Source: Mauremys mutica (Eukaryota; Chordata; Testudines; Geoemydidae). Taken from it: a DNA stretch of 64,000 nt. The stretch spans positions 63,384,768 to 63,448,767 of the forward strand of contig NC_059081.1 of NCBI RefSeq assembly GCF_020497125.1, read 5' to 3'. Each line of letters begins with the position of its first letter. Positions within the stretch are counted from its first letter, which is position 1. The notes under the pieces were generated by a model. It did no database searches, had not been told where the DNA came from, and saw only the letters and a list, made by a program, of their open reading frames with translations. The translations under genes and the position numbers were made by a program. Below are positions 34,526 through 46,447 of the stretch, piece after piece.

Positions 34526-36289
34526 CTATGGGAAGAAAAGGATAATTTAGAGAGGCTATTGAATTCAGCCAGCAAAAGGGCAAAATTTTTGCAGTAGGCT
34601 CTGGGATAATCTATGGCCAAGCTCAGTAAGTTCAAGACTTCCTCATCCCTCGACTTAGTCACTATATCATACTTTAAGGACTCTTTTATTTAGTATTTTT
34701 GTCCTTCCTAAGAAAAATATAACAGAGCATGATTACTTAGCGATGACAGTTACCTACAATATTCTTGCTGAACTTTCCTGTCGTGAGACATTTATACATA
34801 TAAATGGATAGAGGATTCAAAATATTCTTTATCTTTGAGTTCTGCCTGAAACTCTAGCCCACAGCATAATCTTCAGAACCCCTGCATGGTGTATCATTTA
34901 ATAAGGCTTAAAATGCAACACCTCACATGAGCAAACGTCTACAAGTCTCAGCTGCTGACAGTCTGCAGCTTGTTGTTAGTAAACTGAATAGAAAGCCTGT
35001 GCCAGATGCCACCCTGACAGCAATAGAAACTAATTGGGCTGAATCGTACAACCACTTACTCCGAAACTTTGTGCATTGTACAGTGCATAATGCTATTGAA
35101 GGGGGAAGTTCACGGTATTATGCACTGTGCTTGGTAGTAAGAGTCTGCAGTACAGCATCCTTAAATTACATAGGCCCCAAACTCAGGAAAGCATCTCTAT
35201 TCAGGATAGTCCTCCAGCGAATGCTTAGCATCAAGCATGTGCTTAAGTCCCATTTGTGATGCTGGCAGACCAGGTGCCAGCTCATGCCAGAGCCCCAGGC
35301 CGATTCATTGTGTATTCGTATAGATCAAAGAGATTATTAAATGTATAAGAGTGTATTTGCTGTTTAAATGTCATGAAAACTAGTGGGATGTTACTTGCAT
35401 TGTTTTCACTTATCTGGATCCTGCTATAATGTAGGAGCAAACATTTCCACTCTGTGTACCCCTGTAACTAAATAACCCATCGAACAAGCCCTAAAACACA
35501 AAGGAGGCACTGTGGAATGCAGATGAGGAACTTGAACAGAAAAGTGCTAATTTCAAAGCAAGTGGTCATTAGGTGTGATGCCCAGAGGTCAGAGACTCAA
35601 TGCATTCCTCACTCGCAGTCATCAAAGGAAAAGCCCACATGGGTAGTGACACGGTCAGCTTGTTTTCTGTGAGAAGAAGCTATAAGTATGGATTCAGGGA
35701 AAGATGTTTCACCTCTGGACTGTTTGGACTCTGACAGGGAAGTGTACCAGATACAAAGCCGAGGTCCCCAAAGACAATCTGGGTACCCTGAGAAGACTTT
35801 TGGGAAAGTGACAGTTTATGACATCACTGCCACCATTTGGAATTAAAAAGTGTGATTCTTTGTGCACATATTTTATCTGCTTTAACCTCTCAATAACTCT
35901 CATTTCCTTTTCTTAGCTAATTAGTAGAATTGGCTACTAGTGTTGTCTTTGGTGTAAGATCTAGAGCACCAATTGATCTAGGGTAACTGATCTCTTTTGA
36001 CGGGGAGCAAACAGATGTGATGTGATGTGATGTGATTTTCTGTTTAAATGACCATTATCACAAAGTCCAGTTTGTCTGGGTGGCAAAATAAACTGGAGAG
36101 TCTAAGGGGACTGTCTGTGAACCCATGGTAAGACTGATACAGTGATCCAGGAGTTCACATTTGTTACTGCCTTGGTGAAATCTAATTATAGAACCCACAA
36201 CCAGTGTGGGGTGTCTGCCCTGTTTTCTGACAGTCTACCTTGAGGTTGGCACTCAGAGCCGTGAGCCACTCCAGACAGCGTGACACCAC

Positions 36290-36690
36290 TGACTTTCACA
36301 GATTCACATAAAGACTACCAGTGACGGAAAAATCCACAAATGTCCCTAAGAAAATTGTTTCAGTGGTTAATTGACCTCAATGTAAAAATACGTACCGTGT
36401 TTCTAGTCTGAAGTTGTCTAGCTTCAGTTTTCAATCCCTGGGTCCTGTTAAGCCCTTGTCTGATAGATTAAAGAACTGTCTACCATCAGAATTATTTTCT
36501 CCTTGTAAACCATGATCAAGTCACCTTTTAACCCGCTCTTTAATAAACAAAACAGATCAAGTTTCTTTACTCTCTCACTATAAGACACATCCTGCAGCCC
36601 CTATAGTTCTTTTCTGAACCCTTTCTGGTTTTCCAGCACCCTTTTTGAAGTATGGACACCTGAACCAGACAGTAATAGTCTCATTAATGC
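36290..36690 (-). mobile_element. CR1/L3-like LINE fragment
   Basis: The blocks cagtggttaattgacct, ccttgtaaaccatgatcaagtcacctttta and ttcttttctgaaccctttc follow the order of an old CR1-related 3' region on the minus strand, compared with the clearer CR1 at 3690-3860 (tatctccccttagtctcc...ttgcccttttctgaac). Confidence 0.55.
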
Positions 36691-37372
36691 TATATACACA
36701 ACGATAATGCCACCTCCCCATTCCGACCGGATATTCCCCTGCTTACATGGATCGCATTCACTCAGCAGCTACCAACTCACAGTAGGAGCTCACAATCACT
36801 TAGTTCTCTACCATTTCCTTTACAGAGTGACTGCGTTCTTATTGACTTAAGTGGGCCTTAAGCACATGAATGTGCCGAAGAGCTCTCCTGAACAGAAGTG
36901 GCCCTGGAGTACGTAGGTAAGTATTTTTCTGAATCTGATTCTAGCAGAGGTCAAACATCTTGCTGCTTGCAATAGCTTCCTCTACCCACACCCTTGCAAC
37001 TAAAACAATATAAACATTTCTTCCGAGATTAAGCCTTGCTCACATGCTATGGAAAAGAAGTTGGAAGAATGTGTGTAACTGCACCACCTGGGGACACCAG
37101 CCCTACTGCATAATATTAACTCCCTAAGGTCCTTTCCCAGTATGCACTGGGTTTCATGCTGATGACTCAGTAAGGAAGGCAATCATTATTATATATTTTT
37201 AAAGCCATAATAGAAACTCAGACAAAATTGCCAGAAACACCAACAAGTACATATGCTGACAATGAAAACACTGCATAGTCTTAATACTTATTTATAAATA
37301 TATTTATTTATACTTATTTATAAATAAGTAAGTATTTATACCTGCCTCTGGAAATTTCCACTACATGCATCT

Positions 37373-37629
37373 CATAGAATCTCAGGGTTGGAAGGGACCT
37401 CAGGAGGTCATCTAGTCCAACCCCCTGCTCAAAGCAGGACCAAACCCAACTAAATCATCCCAGCCAGGGCTTTGTCAAGCCTGACCTTAAAAACCTCTAA
37501 GGAAGGAGATTCCACCACCTCCCTAGGTAACCCATTCCAGTGCTTCACCACCCTACTAATGAAAAAGTTTTTCCTAATGTCCAACCTAAACCTCCCCCTC
37601 TGCAACTTGAGACCATTACTCCTTGTTCT
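37373..37629 (-). mobile_element. CR1 LINE 3' end with ATTCTATG terminus
   Basis: It starts catagaatctcagggttggaagggacc, the reverse complement of the classic CR1 3' end whose last octamer is ATTCTATG. The minus-strand frame reads [16 protein letters not shown], then [19 protein letters not shown], the C-terminal tail of CR1 ORF2. This is a different subfamily from the TTCTTATG copies. Confidence 0.9.
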
Positions 37630-37708
37630 GACGAAGTGAGTATTCCCCCACGTAAGCTCATGCTCCAATACATCTGTTAGTCTATAAGGTGCCACAGGAC
37701 TCTTTGTC
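37630..37708. repeat. Penelope-type arm fused to the end of a CR1
   Basis: gacgaagtgagtattcccccacgtaagctcatgctccaatac...ctataaggtgccacaggactctttg is one arm of the palindromic repeat described at 59590. It abuts the CR1 copy directly. Confidence 0.8.
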
Positions 37709-38776
37709 AAGTCTTACTACTGTAACCCTCCTCCTCCCTGCTCCTTTCCCTTCCTACTGTTTGCCCCCATCATTTTTTTTTTCCTGTCACAGGTCAGGTT
37801 TGCACTAGGACTGTGATATCCCTAAGAGGCCTGGCCCAGAACCTGCAGCCCAGGAGGGTGCCGTGGCAAGGGGCTGTCTACGTTACAGCAGCTTCCCTAG
37901 GCTGACCTAGGGGTCGCAGCACTGCTCTTAATGGCTGCAGTGCTACTTGCATTCCCTGACATTCCTCTCCTGCACCTAGCACACTCCTCACACCAGGATT
38001 CATGAGGAGGTTCTCTGCTCTATGGCTGTCTTCTGCAGTGCCTGCACCAGAAGAAATCTTCCAGAGCCAAAAACAGGGCGGGCTTTCAGAGCTCCTCTGC
38101 AGCCTTCTTACACAGCATAAAGAGGCCAGAGCAGAAGCGAGGATCTCACTGTTTTTCTGTTTGTCTTCCGTGAAATGCCTAACACGCTGCTGGAGACCAT
38201 AATATGAATAATGGTCATGGAAAACCTGGCATGCAGTCTTTAGAGTTTGTTTCTTCTTTGGTTATTTCAAAAGAGAGCATTAGAGTGAGCATTCAACTCC
38301 TAAAGTGTTGGCAACTGACTATAGCAATATCCCTATGAGTAACTCGAGCGGATAATTCCACATGCCAGCAAGTCTATTGTTTCAATTGTGAAATAAGCCA
38401 TTAAGCCTCAGAAACAGACTATAGGATAAACCACTCTGATCATTCTGTGCCTCACTGTGCTGTCATCTTTAACTGTTCTGGAAACAGACAATACAACATG
38501 TCTTGCTGCTTGCAATTTTTGCATGGCCATTGGAAATTATTTTCCATTGAAAGGTTTTAATGTGTTCTTTGTGTGATCAAAGCTTTACACAGTGGATAGC
38601 CATTGAAAATTACTCCATGCAGTGCACAATATTTACTCTCAGCACCGCAGACAGGAATATACAAAAGCATCAAGAGATTGGACAGTCCTGTGTGAATAAG
38701 GAACATAAGATTATCTCTTGTAGAGATGATGGTGCAAAAAGGGGACAGAGACCAGCTGGGACTATGAGTCTCTCAC

Positions 38777-38874
38777 CTGAAGTAGCCGATGATGAAAACA
38801 GCCACTGCCAGAGAACTGAAGGACATAGAATATCCAACAGTGTACATAATGTAGAGACGTTCAAAGAATTCCTG
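38777..38874 (-). CDS. PTH2R: PTH2R exon 5: TM1
   Basis: This exon is 98 bp, with acceptor ttttccag and donor gtgaga. It starts in phase 0 and ends in phase 2. It encodes [16 protein letters not shown], then the hydrophobic [16 protein letters not shown], and two bases of an Arg codon completed by the next exon to read RRLHCTRN. This is the juxtamembrane stalk and first transmembrane helix. The TVGYS motif at the start of TM1 is typical of class B receptors, and EFFERLY is shared with mammalian PTH2R, where PTH1R has a divergent stalk. An open frame on the plus strand overlaps this exon but has no family resemblance. Confidence 0.95.
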
Positions 38875-39804
38875 CTGGAAAAGAAAACAAGATCATTTCC
38901 ACTTTATTTTCTTCATGTGTGTGTACAGTCTCCAGTAATCCAGTTTCCCTTAATAAGTGACAAGCCCTAATGTGTGTTATTGGGCCATATGCATCCCTGC
39001 TGTAACCCCACTGACATCAGCGGACTTACACCAGTGAACTTGCTGTGCTGCCATCCCAAAGAATTCAAGATTCATCAGTCTACAGTAGGGGAAAAAAACA
39101 AACAAACCACAAGAGTATTAAAAGGAATAATTTGGATTCATATATTTGCCTTCTGGTGTTGTACTCTTTAGGGGGTCACTTTTAAAACTTTATTCCACAA
39201 CCATGGAAAGTAACATTTTTTTTAAAAATGAAAGAGGAGAACCTGATTCCTGGAGCTGCAGATTTGAAGAAACGCACTGACCACCATTCAAAAATCACAA
39301 GAGCAGGCGATATTGGCATCATGTCTGTAGTCAGTTCCCTCCACTAGCTTTGGTGGGAGGGAGGGAATAACTGGACACACTTCTCTTGCCCTGGTATCTG
39401 CTCAGCTCCATTGACTTCTACACTGGAGGGGGTGGAGCGAAGGCTCTGATTCCTCCTCCTCCTCCTCCCTGATCCCTCTCAGCTCAGTTGCTGATGGCAT
39501 TTTAGAATATGTTTGTCTAGATCATGGCCCTGAAGAGGGCTGCTGTGCGGCAGGTTGCTGAGAATCTAGCGTGAATACATCACACGGCTCAGTATTAAAA
39601 GGAAGAAAGAGCTAGCATATTTAGACCCAGATTCTGAAGTGGGATCCATCCGAGCACACAGCTGCAAAGACAGACATTGATTTCAATGGGAATGATGGGC
39701 CTGGCAGCTTTTGAAAGATCTATTGAGCATTTATCTGCATCATCAGGTGCCTAAGTACCTTAAAATGGCCCAGATCCCACAGACATAAGGACTTACACCT
39801 CACC

Positions 39805-39809
39805 AAAGC

Positions 39810-39842
<33 letters not shown>
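39805..39842. repeat. (TA)n microsatellite
   Basis: An AT dinucleotide run with one interruption, directly before a Penelope-type copy. Confidence 0.95.
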
Positions 39843-39880
39843 GGGGAAAAAAGTATTCATAAAAATTTTTAGTATCAGAG

Positions 39881-40036
39881 GCGTGTGGCACCTTATAGAC
39901 TAACAGATGTATTGGAGCATGAGCTTTCATGGGTGAATACCCACTTCGTCGGATCATGCATGTATTCACCCACGAAAGCTTGTGCTCCAATACATCTGTT
40001 CGTCTATAAGGTGCCACAGGACTCTTTGCTGCTTTT
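39881..40036. repeat. Penelope-type palindromic repeat, two head-to-head arms
   Basis: The left arm (gtggcaccttatagactaacagatgtattggagcatgagctttcatgggtgaatacccacttcgtcgg) is mirrored by the right arm from about 39958 to 40028. Each arm carries a gaaagc..gctcc block and a tgggtga/ttcaccca hairpin. Confidence 0.85.
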
Positions 40037-40139
40037 ATAAAAATGTTTGAGAGTCTGGGGCTTTCAAAAAAAAAATACTGATCGGTTATACAGCACTTTC
40101 CATTCAAGCATCCCTAATCTCAAGATAAACAAACAACAA

Positions 40140-40235
40140 CATTATCCCCATTATACAGATGGGAAAACTGAGGCACAGGCAGGTTCATTGACGTGCCCCT
40201 ATATCACCAGCTGATTCAGTGGCAGAGTACCAAAT
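40140..40235 (+). repeat. MIR-like SINE fragment
   Basis: cattatacagatgggaaaactgaggcacaggcaggttcattgacgtgcccctatatcaccagctgattcagtggcag matches the MIR core in order. Confidence 0.8.
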
Positions 40236-40708
40236 TGAGCCCAACTTTCTTCAACCCCAGCCATGGGACAAGAATTTTGGACCCAAGAATTTGGAGTTAG
40301 TCCACCCCTGCCAAAAGCAGATGCCATGCTGACTGAAGCCAATGGAAATTGCAGCTTTGCTGCTGTGGCTGAATTTAGCCCTCACAACCACACTAACCAC
40401 AGCGAGGAACACCTGAATGGGGAAAGTGCCTTCAGTTCATAGATTCAGTGTCTGCAGTTCCTTCATGTCTACATTGTTTTAAATAAGACTCCTCATTTTA
40501 TGACTTAAAAACCATTGTGTAAATAAAAGACCCTCATTGGGACTGATGCACCATTATTAAATTAGGACAACAGTATGCAGGTCATTCATATTTCCAATTG
40601 TTTCTGTACAGAACCATCAAGGAATGAAAAGTGTGTACAATTTCCGGACTTGTTCTTCCCATCCAAACTCTCATGCTCTGTGATTGCATTGGAAAAACAC
40701 CCCCATAC

Positions 40709-40830
40709 CTTCCCTGAGCTGATTTCTGGCTGTAAGTAGCGAAGGCAGTCCGAGTAATTGGCCCACGTTCGGTTCAAACCCTGCACAAGGTCCCACGTTC
40801 CATTAGGGCTACAGTGTCTGAAAGCCACTC
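40709..40830 (-). CDS. PTH2R: PTH2R exon 4: end of hormone-binding domain
   Basis: This exon is 122 bp, with acceptor ccttgcag and donor gtatgg. Two bases complete a Gly codon and 40 codons follow, ending in phase 0 after SSGK. It encodes [14 protein letters not shown], then [17 protein letters not shown]. It holds the last two conserved extracellular cysteines (RHC and SDC) and three N-glycosylation sequons (NGT, NRT, NYS), two of them in the NRTWANYS stretch shared by PTH receptors. The exon ends just before TM1. It lies 106 bp downstream of exon 3, the tightest pair in the gene. No disruption is seen. Confidence 0.96.
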
Positions 40831-40936
40831 CTGCAAGGAGGAAATGAGTCTTGGTTAGTCTGCAAGGGTCCTTTGCACCACCTGGCTTTTCATTTGCTTC
40901 AGATAAACCCTCTGAGGACTACAAGACTGGCGGTAC

Positions 40937-41047
40937 CTTTGTGATTGAAGTCATAGATATAAGGAGGACATGGAACAGCCAAAATTTTTCCCAGTGAGCC
41001 CCTGGGCCAGCATATTAGTCCATCCCATTCTGGAAAGCAGTTACCCT
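40937..41047 (-). CDS. PTH2R: PTH2R exon 3: extracellular domain core
   Basis: This exon is 111 bp, with acceptor tctgcag and donor gtaccg. Two bases complete a Glu codon, 36 codons follow, and one base carries over. It encodes [17 protein letters not shown], then [12 protein letters not shown], then YIYDFNHKG. Three cysteines and the Asp-Gly-x-x-Cys-Trp-Pro core are the class B hormone-receptor-domain signature, where Asp and Trp stabilise the fold. The [11 protein letters not shown] wording is PTH2R-like, while PTH1R has a His-Ile-Leu variant at that place. The donor is a weak GT match (gtaccg), and the following intron is only 106 bp. Start and end phases agree with both neighbours. Confidence 0.96.
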
Positions 41048-41479
41048 CTGCAGACAAATAGAAGGAAGACATAGAAAGGAGAAATGAAAAGTATGAGACA
41101 AGCCTCTATGCTGCTTATTTTTTTACTGTATCTCCTAAATATTTAAAAGTATCTTGCAATTTAGTTACCTAAGGATTAAAAAGCATTAAATTTCTTCCCA
41201 AATAACTTAATTGATAATGAATCAGTGATATCTAGCTTATACCCCCAAAACACAGTATCAGTTTATTTAAAAACCCAATTCGTAGACGCTTTAGAGATGC
41301 AGACAGTTCCCCACTTCCATATAACTCTTCATCTCTGACTCTCAACCCACCTACTTTACACCATCCATCAACCTTAACTCTGCTCTCCGATGTTTGCAAA
41401 ATATGTCAAATGTATTGACAATGGTCCCCCATGAATAGGAGATCATATAATGCTAGGAATTCGTTATTTTGACAATTGC

Positions 41480-41870
41480 ACACATTTTTGTTGATTCTGG
41501 GAGCTGTGGTATGAAACGTATATCAAGGTATGTCTATGAACCTCCTAAGTTGATGGATCACCAAGGATGCTTCACCAACAGTGGTCAGGGAAGGTGCTTG
41601 ACACTCAGATCTTTAAGAACACAGTATATTCAGAAAGCTGCAAGCCGGGGGACATTCTTTCCCACCCAGCAGGTTACCATTTGCAATGCTGAAATGCCAA
41701 TATTGGTCCGAGGGGCCCAGCCATCCCCTTGTTCTTGAACCCATACATGGAGCGCCTCGACAGCACCAAGGAAAGATTCAGCCACTGGCTCAACAGGTGC
41801 AGAATGATATTTGAACATGCTTTTGGTTGACTGAAGAAACAATGGGGATTGTTTACTCACAAGATTGGAT
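41480..41870 (+). pseudogene. Harbinger DDE transposase remnant
   Basis: Piecewise translation on the plus strand gives ERFSHWLNRCRM, then FEHAFG, a stop, and KKQWGLFTHKIGS at 41770-41870. The RxRxxxE.AFGxLKxRW arrangement is the C-terminal catalytic neighbourhood of HARBI1-like DDE transposases, with Glu as the third acidic residue. The stop at about 41828 and other breaks upstream make it dead. Upstream pieces have only weak similarity. Family knowledge: the protein cuts and pastes the element and needs the Myb-like partner for nuclear import and DNA binding. Confidence 0.6.
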
Positions 41871-42571
41871 CTCTAAGCGAAGTATCTGAACAGTTATAGC
41901 TGCCGGCTGTGTCCTGTATAATATCCATGAGGCAAAGGGGGAAAATTACCACCAGCATGGAAGGCTGAGATGAAACATGTGCTGAACTTCAGCAGCCGGA
42001 CACAAGAGTTATTAGAAGAGCTCAACATGGAGCTATGCCATTAAGGGAGGCCTTGAAAGAGCATTTAATCAGGAGCCACAGTAATGCACTGCGGTGGACT
42101 GAGCTCTACGCGGCCCTGCCACTTTGGGGCCTGTTGGGAATTGCCTGGTGCTTGTACATTTATGACTGTAGCACTGTTTGTCACTGATCCGAGGAGTTCC
42201 GTCACACTGTACAAGAAGCGTGTCAGTGCTTTCAGTTCCGCTAGGCACTCTGCAGAATAGGTTGTCAACGAAAGAAGATGAATTATTTTCCAAAAAACAG
42301 AAGTTTATTGAGTAACAAAAACAGTGCAAGAAAAACAGGTGCAATTTAAAAACAAATACGTTTTAAAAGAACTAAATAAATTAATGGAACAGAACTTAAC
42401 AAGGGGAGAGAACATTCATGTCCATTTTTACCTTCACCCAGCAGCCGTGGCTCTCCCAGGTCAGCGTACGTGAAGTGGTGGTTGTCCTCACTGTCCCGCA
42501 GTGTGCAGTTGTAGGGGTAGGGACGCAGCCCCTGGGGCCATGTGGAATGTTGAGAGGGGTGTAGGTAGGCA

Positions 42572-44457
42572 CTAAAATGGAGTTCTCCCTGGAGGGCAAA
42601 AGGAGCTTAGCCTGTGACTGTCAAACCTGTCAGTCCACCTGAGTCTGCAGCATCTGTTTGCGCTGCTGGAGAAGCCCTTGTATGTCCTGGTGCATCTCCT
42701 TCTCCTGTCCAGATCTTCCTTTTCCATAAAGCCTGCAATATTCACATTCCAGGCCCTCTGCTCACGGTCTGATGCAGCACTGGCTTGCTGGAGCTCATTG
42801 AGCATGTCGTCCCAAGTCCTCTTCTTTCTCCTCATCTGGCTCAGGCATTCCACCGGCGGGGAGGGGGAAGCCCTGAAAGCTGCAGCACCAGCAGCTCCAG
42901 ACAGAACACAGGTACCATCGGCACTATAGCCACAACAGAAAGTGAAGGATTCAGAACTCCCTTTGCTTGCTCCCCTCGAGTTTTACACAGGACGTGCTTA
43001 TTGACACTTCTACCTGGGATTGCTTGCGCACAGCACCTGCCATGGGGAGCATGGCTCACCAGGTGTGGGAAATGAGGAAGGAATTGCTCAGTTGCATGAA
43101 ACTAGGATGATAAGGCACTGAATACAGGCAAGGGTGATTTTAGTGGATCTCTCACTCCTGAGGGTAACAAAGGCACAGAGATCACAGCTGCTGCCGGCAT
43201 CCCGAAGCCGCCTGGGCCTATATGTTGCTAGCCTGTGTACTGCAATGGTGCCTGACCAAGTCATCACAGATTGGCATGGGAAAGTGTCCTGCCACAGAGG
43301 AAGAAATATGGCTGCCATCCCTAGAAAGCTTTGGGAGAGGATTGCAGAGAACCTCCATGCAAGTTTCATCAAGATCTCTCAGGAGAATTCAAAGAACATA
43401 AGAATGGCCCTAGTGGGTCAGACCTAAGGTCCATCTAGCCCATCAACCTGTCTTCCGACAGTGGCCAATGCCAGGTGCCCCAGAGGGAATGAACAGAACA
43501 GGGAATCATCAATTGATCCATCCCCTGTCGCTCATTCCCAGTTTCTGGCAAACTGGAACACAAAGGATGCCCCTGTGTACATAAACTGCTCTGCATGGCC
43601 TCCACTGCCTAACTCTACAGGGGAATGAAAAGCAGATAACTGCCTCTGCTTGTACGAATCACTACCTCTTCTAGGATGAATAAATTAATGAAAAAAGTTG
43701 ATAGCTACATCCTGCTAAGTTGGGAGCATCACTGGAATGGGAAATATGTTTACACACCTACTCAAGGTTCCTTCCCCGCATCAGGCTTGCCTGTGCTCGA
43801 CCCCCGGGGCTGACTGAACTGCGGTGGAGTCTATAACAGGTCCAGCACATCTGGGCCCCCCGTCACATGTTTCCCCCCGCCCTCATCCTCCTCACCCTTC
43901 ATGTCAGGGGCCTGTGACTCAGCTCCTTGAAGATATCCACAGTGGCGTGCGGGGCGTAAGTGGGGTGTGCACCAAGCATGGGATGCAGCTCTTTGTAAAA
44001 GGGGCAGGTCTGCAGCTCAGCACTCTATTGACTGTTCGCTTCCCTGACCTCGATATGCCTGCTGCAGCTCCTTGGCTTTCACGCGGCATTGCTGCCGGCC
44101 CCTGTCATTACCCTTCTCCTGCATCCCCCGTGCAATCTCCCCATAGATCTTCAAATTTCTAAGGCTGGTCCGTAGCTGTTCCTCACAGTCTCTTCTCCCC
44201 ACAGGCCTAGGGGAGCCAACATCTCCCATCTACTCCAGGCCAGAGCGCAGCTGGAACGTGTAGCCAGCATGGTCAGCTGGGCAATTGCACATAACAATAG
44301 AGAGCTGCAATGTGCGCTCATCAAGCTGGGCAATTAGGAAGAGGCATTTCAAAAATTCATAAGGTTTTAAGATGGGGGGAAGAGAGGCTTCCGGTGTCCG
44401 TGACCCCCCTGGGTAGTGGAGTTCACATTTGTGACCAGAGCGGTCAGTGTCAGGCAT
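42572..44457 (-). pseudogene. Harbinger Myb/SANT-like partner remnant
   Basis: Three minus-strand pieces. 44229-44017 reads CEEQLRTSLRNLKIYGEIAR, then GMQEKGNDRGRQQCRVKAKELQQAYR in order, the third-helix region of a Myb/SANT-like domain (compare the QCR.K.K.L...Y signature). 42853-42572 reads MRRKKRTWDDMLNELQQ and is the C-terminal coiled region with many Glu/Arg. 44457-44230 is less certain. The CR1 at 43393-43620 lies between the pieces, and further frameshifts are present. The protein would bind the transposon ends. It is not intact here. Confidence 0.55.
43393..43620 (-). mobile_element. CR1 LINE 3' fragment nested in the Harbinger element
   Basis: It begins aagaacataagaatggcc, followed by gggtcagacctaaggtccatctagcc and caatgccaggtgcccc, the CR1 3' end in reverse. 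It is younger than the host element by position. Confidence 0.88.
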
Positions 44458-44700
44458 TGTGGGATAGCTGTTGGAGGACTGTTAGGGTTGACATACAGTG
44501 TCTACGTGCACATCGCGTTGATCTCAGTACATCAACCATGGCTCTATGGCATTTGGGGAGGCGGGAGGTGTGACTGTGTCACCATAACAGAGAACTTACA
44601 TTGGTGAGAGACAGACTCAAGTGTAGTCACATGCACAACTAGGTTGATGCAAGGCAGCTTATATCAACCTAACTTTGCAGTACAAACCGGGCCTTAAACT

Positions 44701-46080
44701 CTCCACATCACTTAGCCTGCCTCTTTTATTCACCCAGAGAGAAATACATGTCATTCATCACTGCAGAACAGACACTCAACAACCTTTCTGGAAATATAAT
44801 TGAAATTATTCTATTAAAGAAATAGCAACCAGTTCAGTTACCCTTCATTCACTGGCTCAACACATCTAGTCTCAGAGCAAGTATACCCAATTATATTTGG
44901 CTGCTTAAAAGGTGTTGGCTTTTGAATAAATGTAAAATCTGATTAACTTTTGATCCAGTAATTTGCGCGTGGTTAAAGATTGTTCCAGGTGATGACAAGT
45001 ATAATTCTTAATGGATGAAACATGTAAAGGACTTCACTATTAAGAATAAGTATAAAAGGCTCATATATTATTTCAGGTCCACTGCAGGAAGTCACTACCA
45101 TCAAAAAAGCAGATCAAAGAAAAATCTTAACTTCGGGGCTTCTTAAATCTTTATTTTTAACTCATTCTGTAAAGCGTTAGGGCCAGACACTGATCTCAGT
45201 TACACTAGTGTAAATTTGGAGAAACACCACTTCCTAAGAACAGGGTTATTTCAAATGCACAGCATTGTAAAGAAAGCATCCTTATTCAGGAAGCACTTAC
45301 ACACATGTGTTTGTACAGCATGTTCTTAAAGTTAAGGATGTACCTATATCCTATCTGGAATACGGACTGATTTACGCACATGTTTAAGTACTGTCGTGAA
45401 ATATGAACCAGGATTTCATCTCAGGACCTAATATTTATTTTTCTGTGCCACCTCGACAGAAATGTTTGTGTGTTACTGTAACTCACATGACCTAAGCCAT
45501 TGGACTCTGCATTCATTTTTGTGGCGCTCTCGTGAAAACAGGCTTCGGTAAGTATTTTGTTCACCGAGAGTTGTTTCGTACATGTAAATAGTTCACATAC
45601 ATTATCTGGTAGAAGGAAAAAAAAATACTTTATGTTCAATTGAATATTAACTTGCCAAAACTTTCCTCTAAACAAACACCATAAATTATCTCTCCCGAAA
45701 TCTTCATACATGCCATGATGAAACAAATTATGTCTTTAAAAAAAAGATAGAGACAATATTCTAAAAAAATGTAGTCATGTAGCTGTCTTTCTTCTTACTC
45801 ATCCTTCTTTCAAAAAACATGGAAACCATGATTACTATTATTAGTGATATTATTCTTACAACTGGCACTAGTATTATTGGTGAGATTGTGATAGCAACCA
45901 TAACAAGACATTGTTACTGACAGTAATAATATGTCTGTACAGAAGATATGTTTTCTTATTTAGACAAAACCAAAGGAAAACAAAGCAAAGCCTAATTTTA
46001 TGGTTTCCCTTTTATCCAAAACTCCTTTTACTCCAATATAAATCTCTTCTCTAATTGCTCCCAAGAGTATCTCAGTATTT
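44701..46080. other. Intronic stretch, nothing bounded
   Basis: AT-rich. 45270-45400 has words of an old repeat (gcatccttattcagg, agcacttac) that also occur near 35180-35260 and 55620-55810. No exon is seen. Confidence 0.35.
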
Positions 46081-46086
46081 ATGCAA

Positions 46087-46155
46087 AAAGAACGAGGAGT
46101 CCTTGTGGCACCTTAGAGACTAACAAATTTATTTGAGCATAAGCTTTCGTGGCTA
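46087..46155. repeat. Penelope-type arm, single
   Basis: gaggagtccttgtggcaccttagagactaacaaatttatttgagcataagctttcgtggc is one arm only, truncated in the stem. Confidence 0.8.
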
Positions 46156-46447
46156 TTTGTGATGTCTTTGAAGCATTTCATGTAAATGGGGTTATACAAT
46201 ATGGAGTGTTTTTTAAAACTAGGGTGCAGATGCACTGATATGTGTTTTGTAGGAATTCATCCTGTAATGACAGGGAGATAGACTAGCAGACCTTTTCTAA
46301 ATTCTAGAGGCCAGATTTTCAACTGGTGAAGCCAACAGAGTTATAGTAGGGTAACACTAGTGTAAGTAGGAAAAGAATCAGGAAACCTAGAAATTCAAGT
46401 CCTGACTGGTCTGGAACGCTCCATGAAAAAACGCAGAACTAGTGAAA

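Larger units (their letters stand above)
41480..44700 (+). mobile_element. PIF/Harbinger transposon, degenerate
   Basis: A plus-strand transposase remnant at the left and a minus-strand Myb/SANT-like gene to its right give the two-gene divergent layout of Harbinger elements. The right end reads ...gcagtacaaaccgggccttaa near 44700. The left terminus is missing. A CR1 fragment (43393-43620) interrupts the Myb-like gene. About 3.2 kb remains. Confidence 0.65.

Noticed and set aside
34526..34662. N-terminal extension of the frame that contains PTH2R exon 6
   Set aside because: It lies upstream of a clear cccatag acceptor, and exon 5 joins exactly at that acceptor in phase, so the extension is intron.
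36290..36690. Possible separate gene in the exon 5-6 intron
   Set aside because: The words follow the CR1-type 3' region in order. No intact frame is present.
38560..38970. 136-codon plus-strand frame over PTH2R exon 5
   Set aside because: It is antisense to a certain exon, with no homology. It is a shadow.
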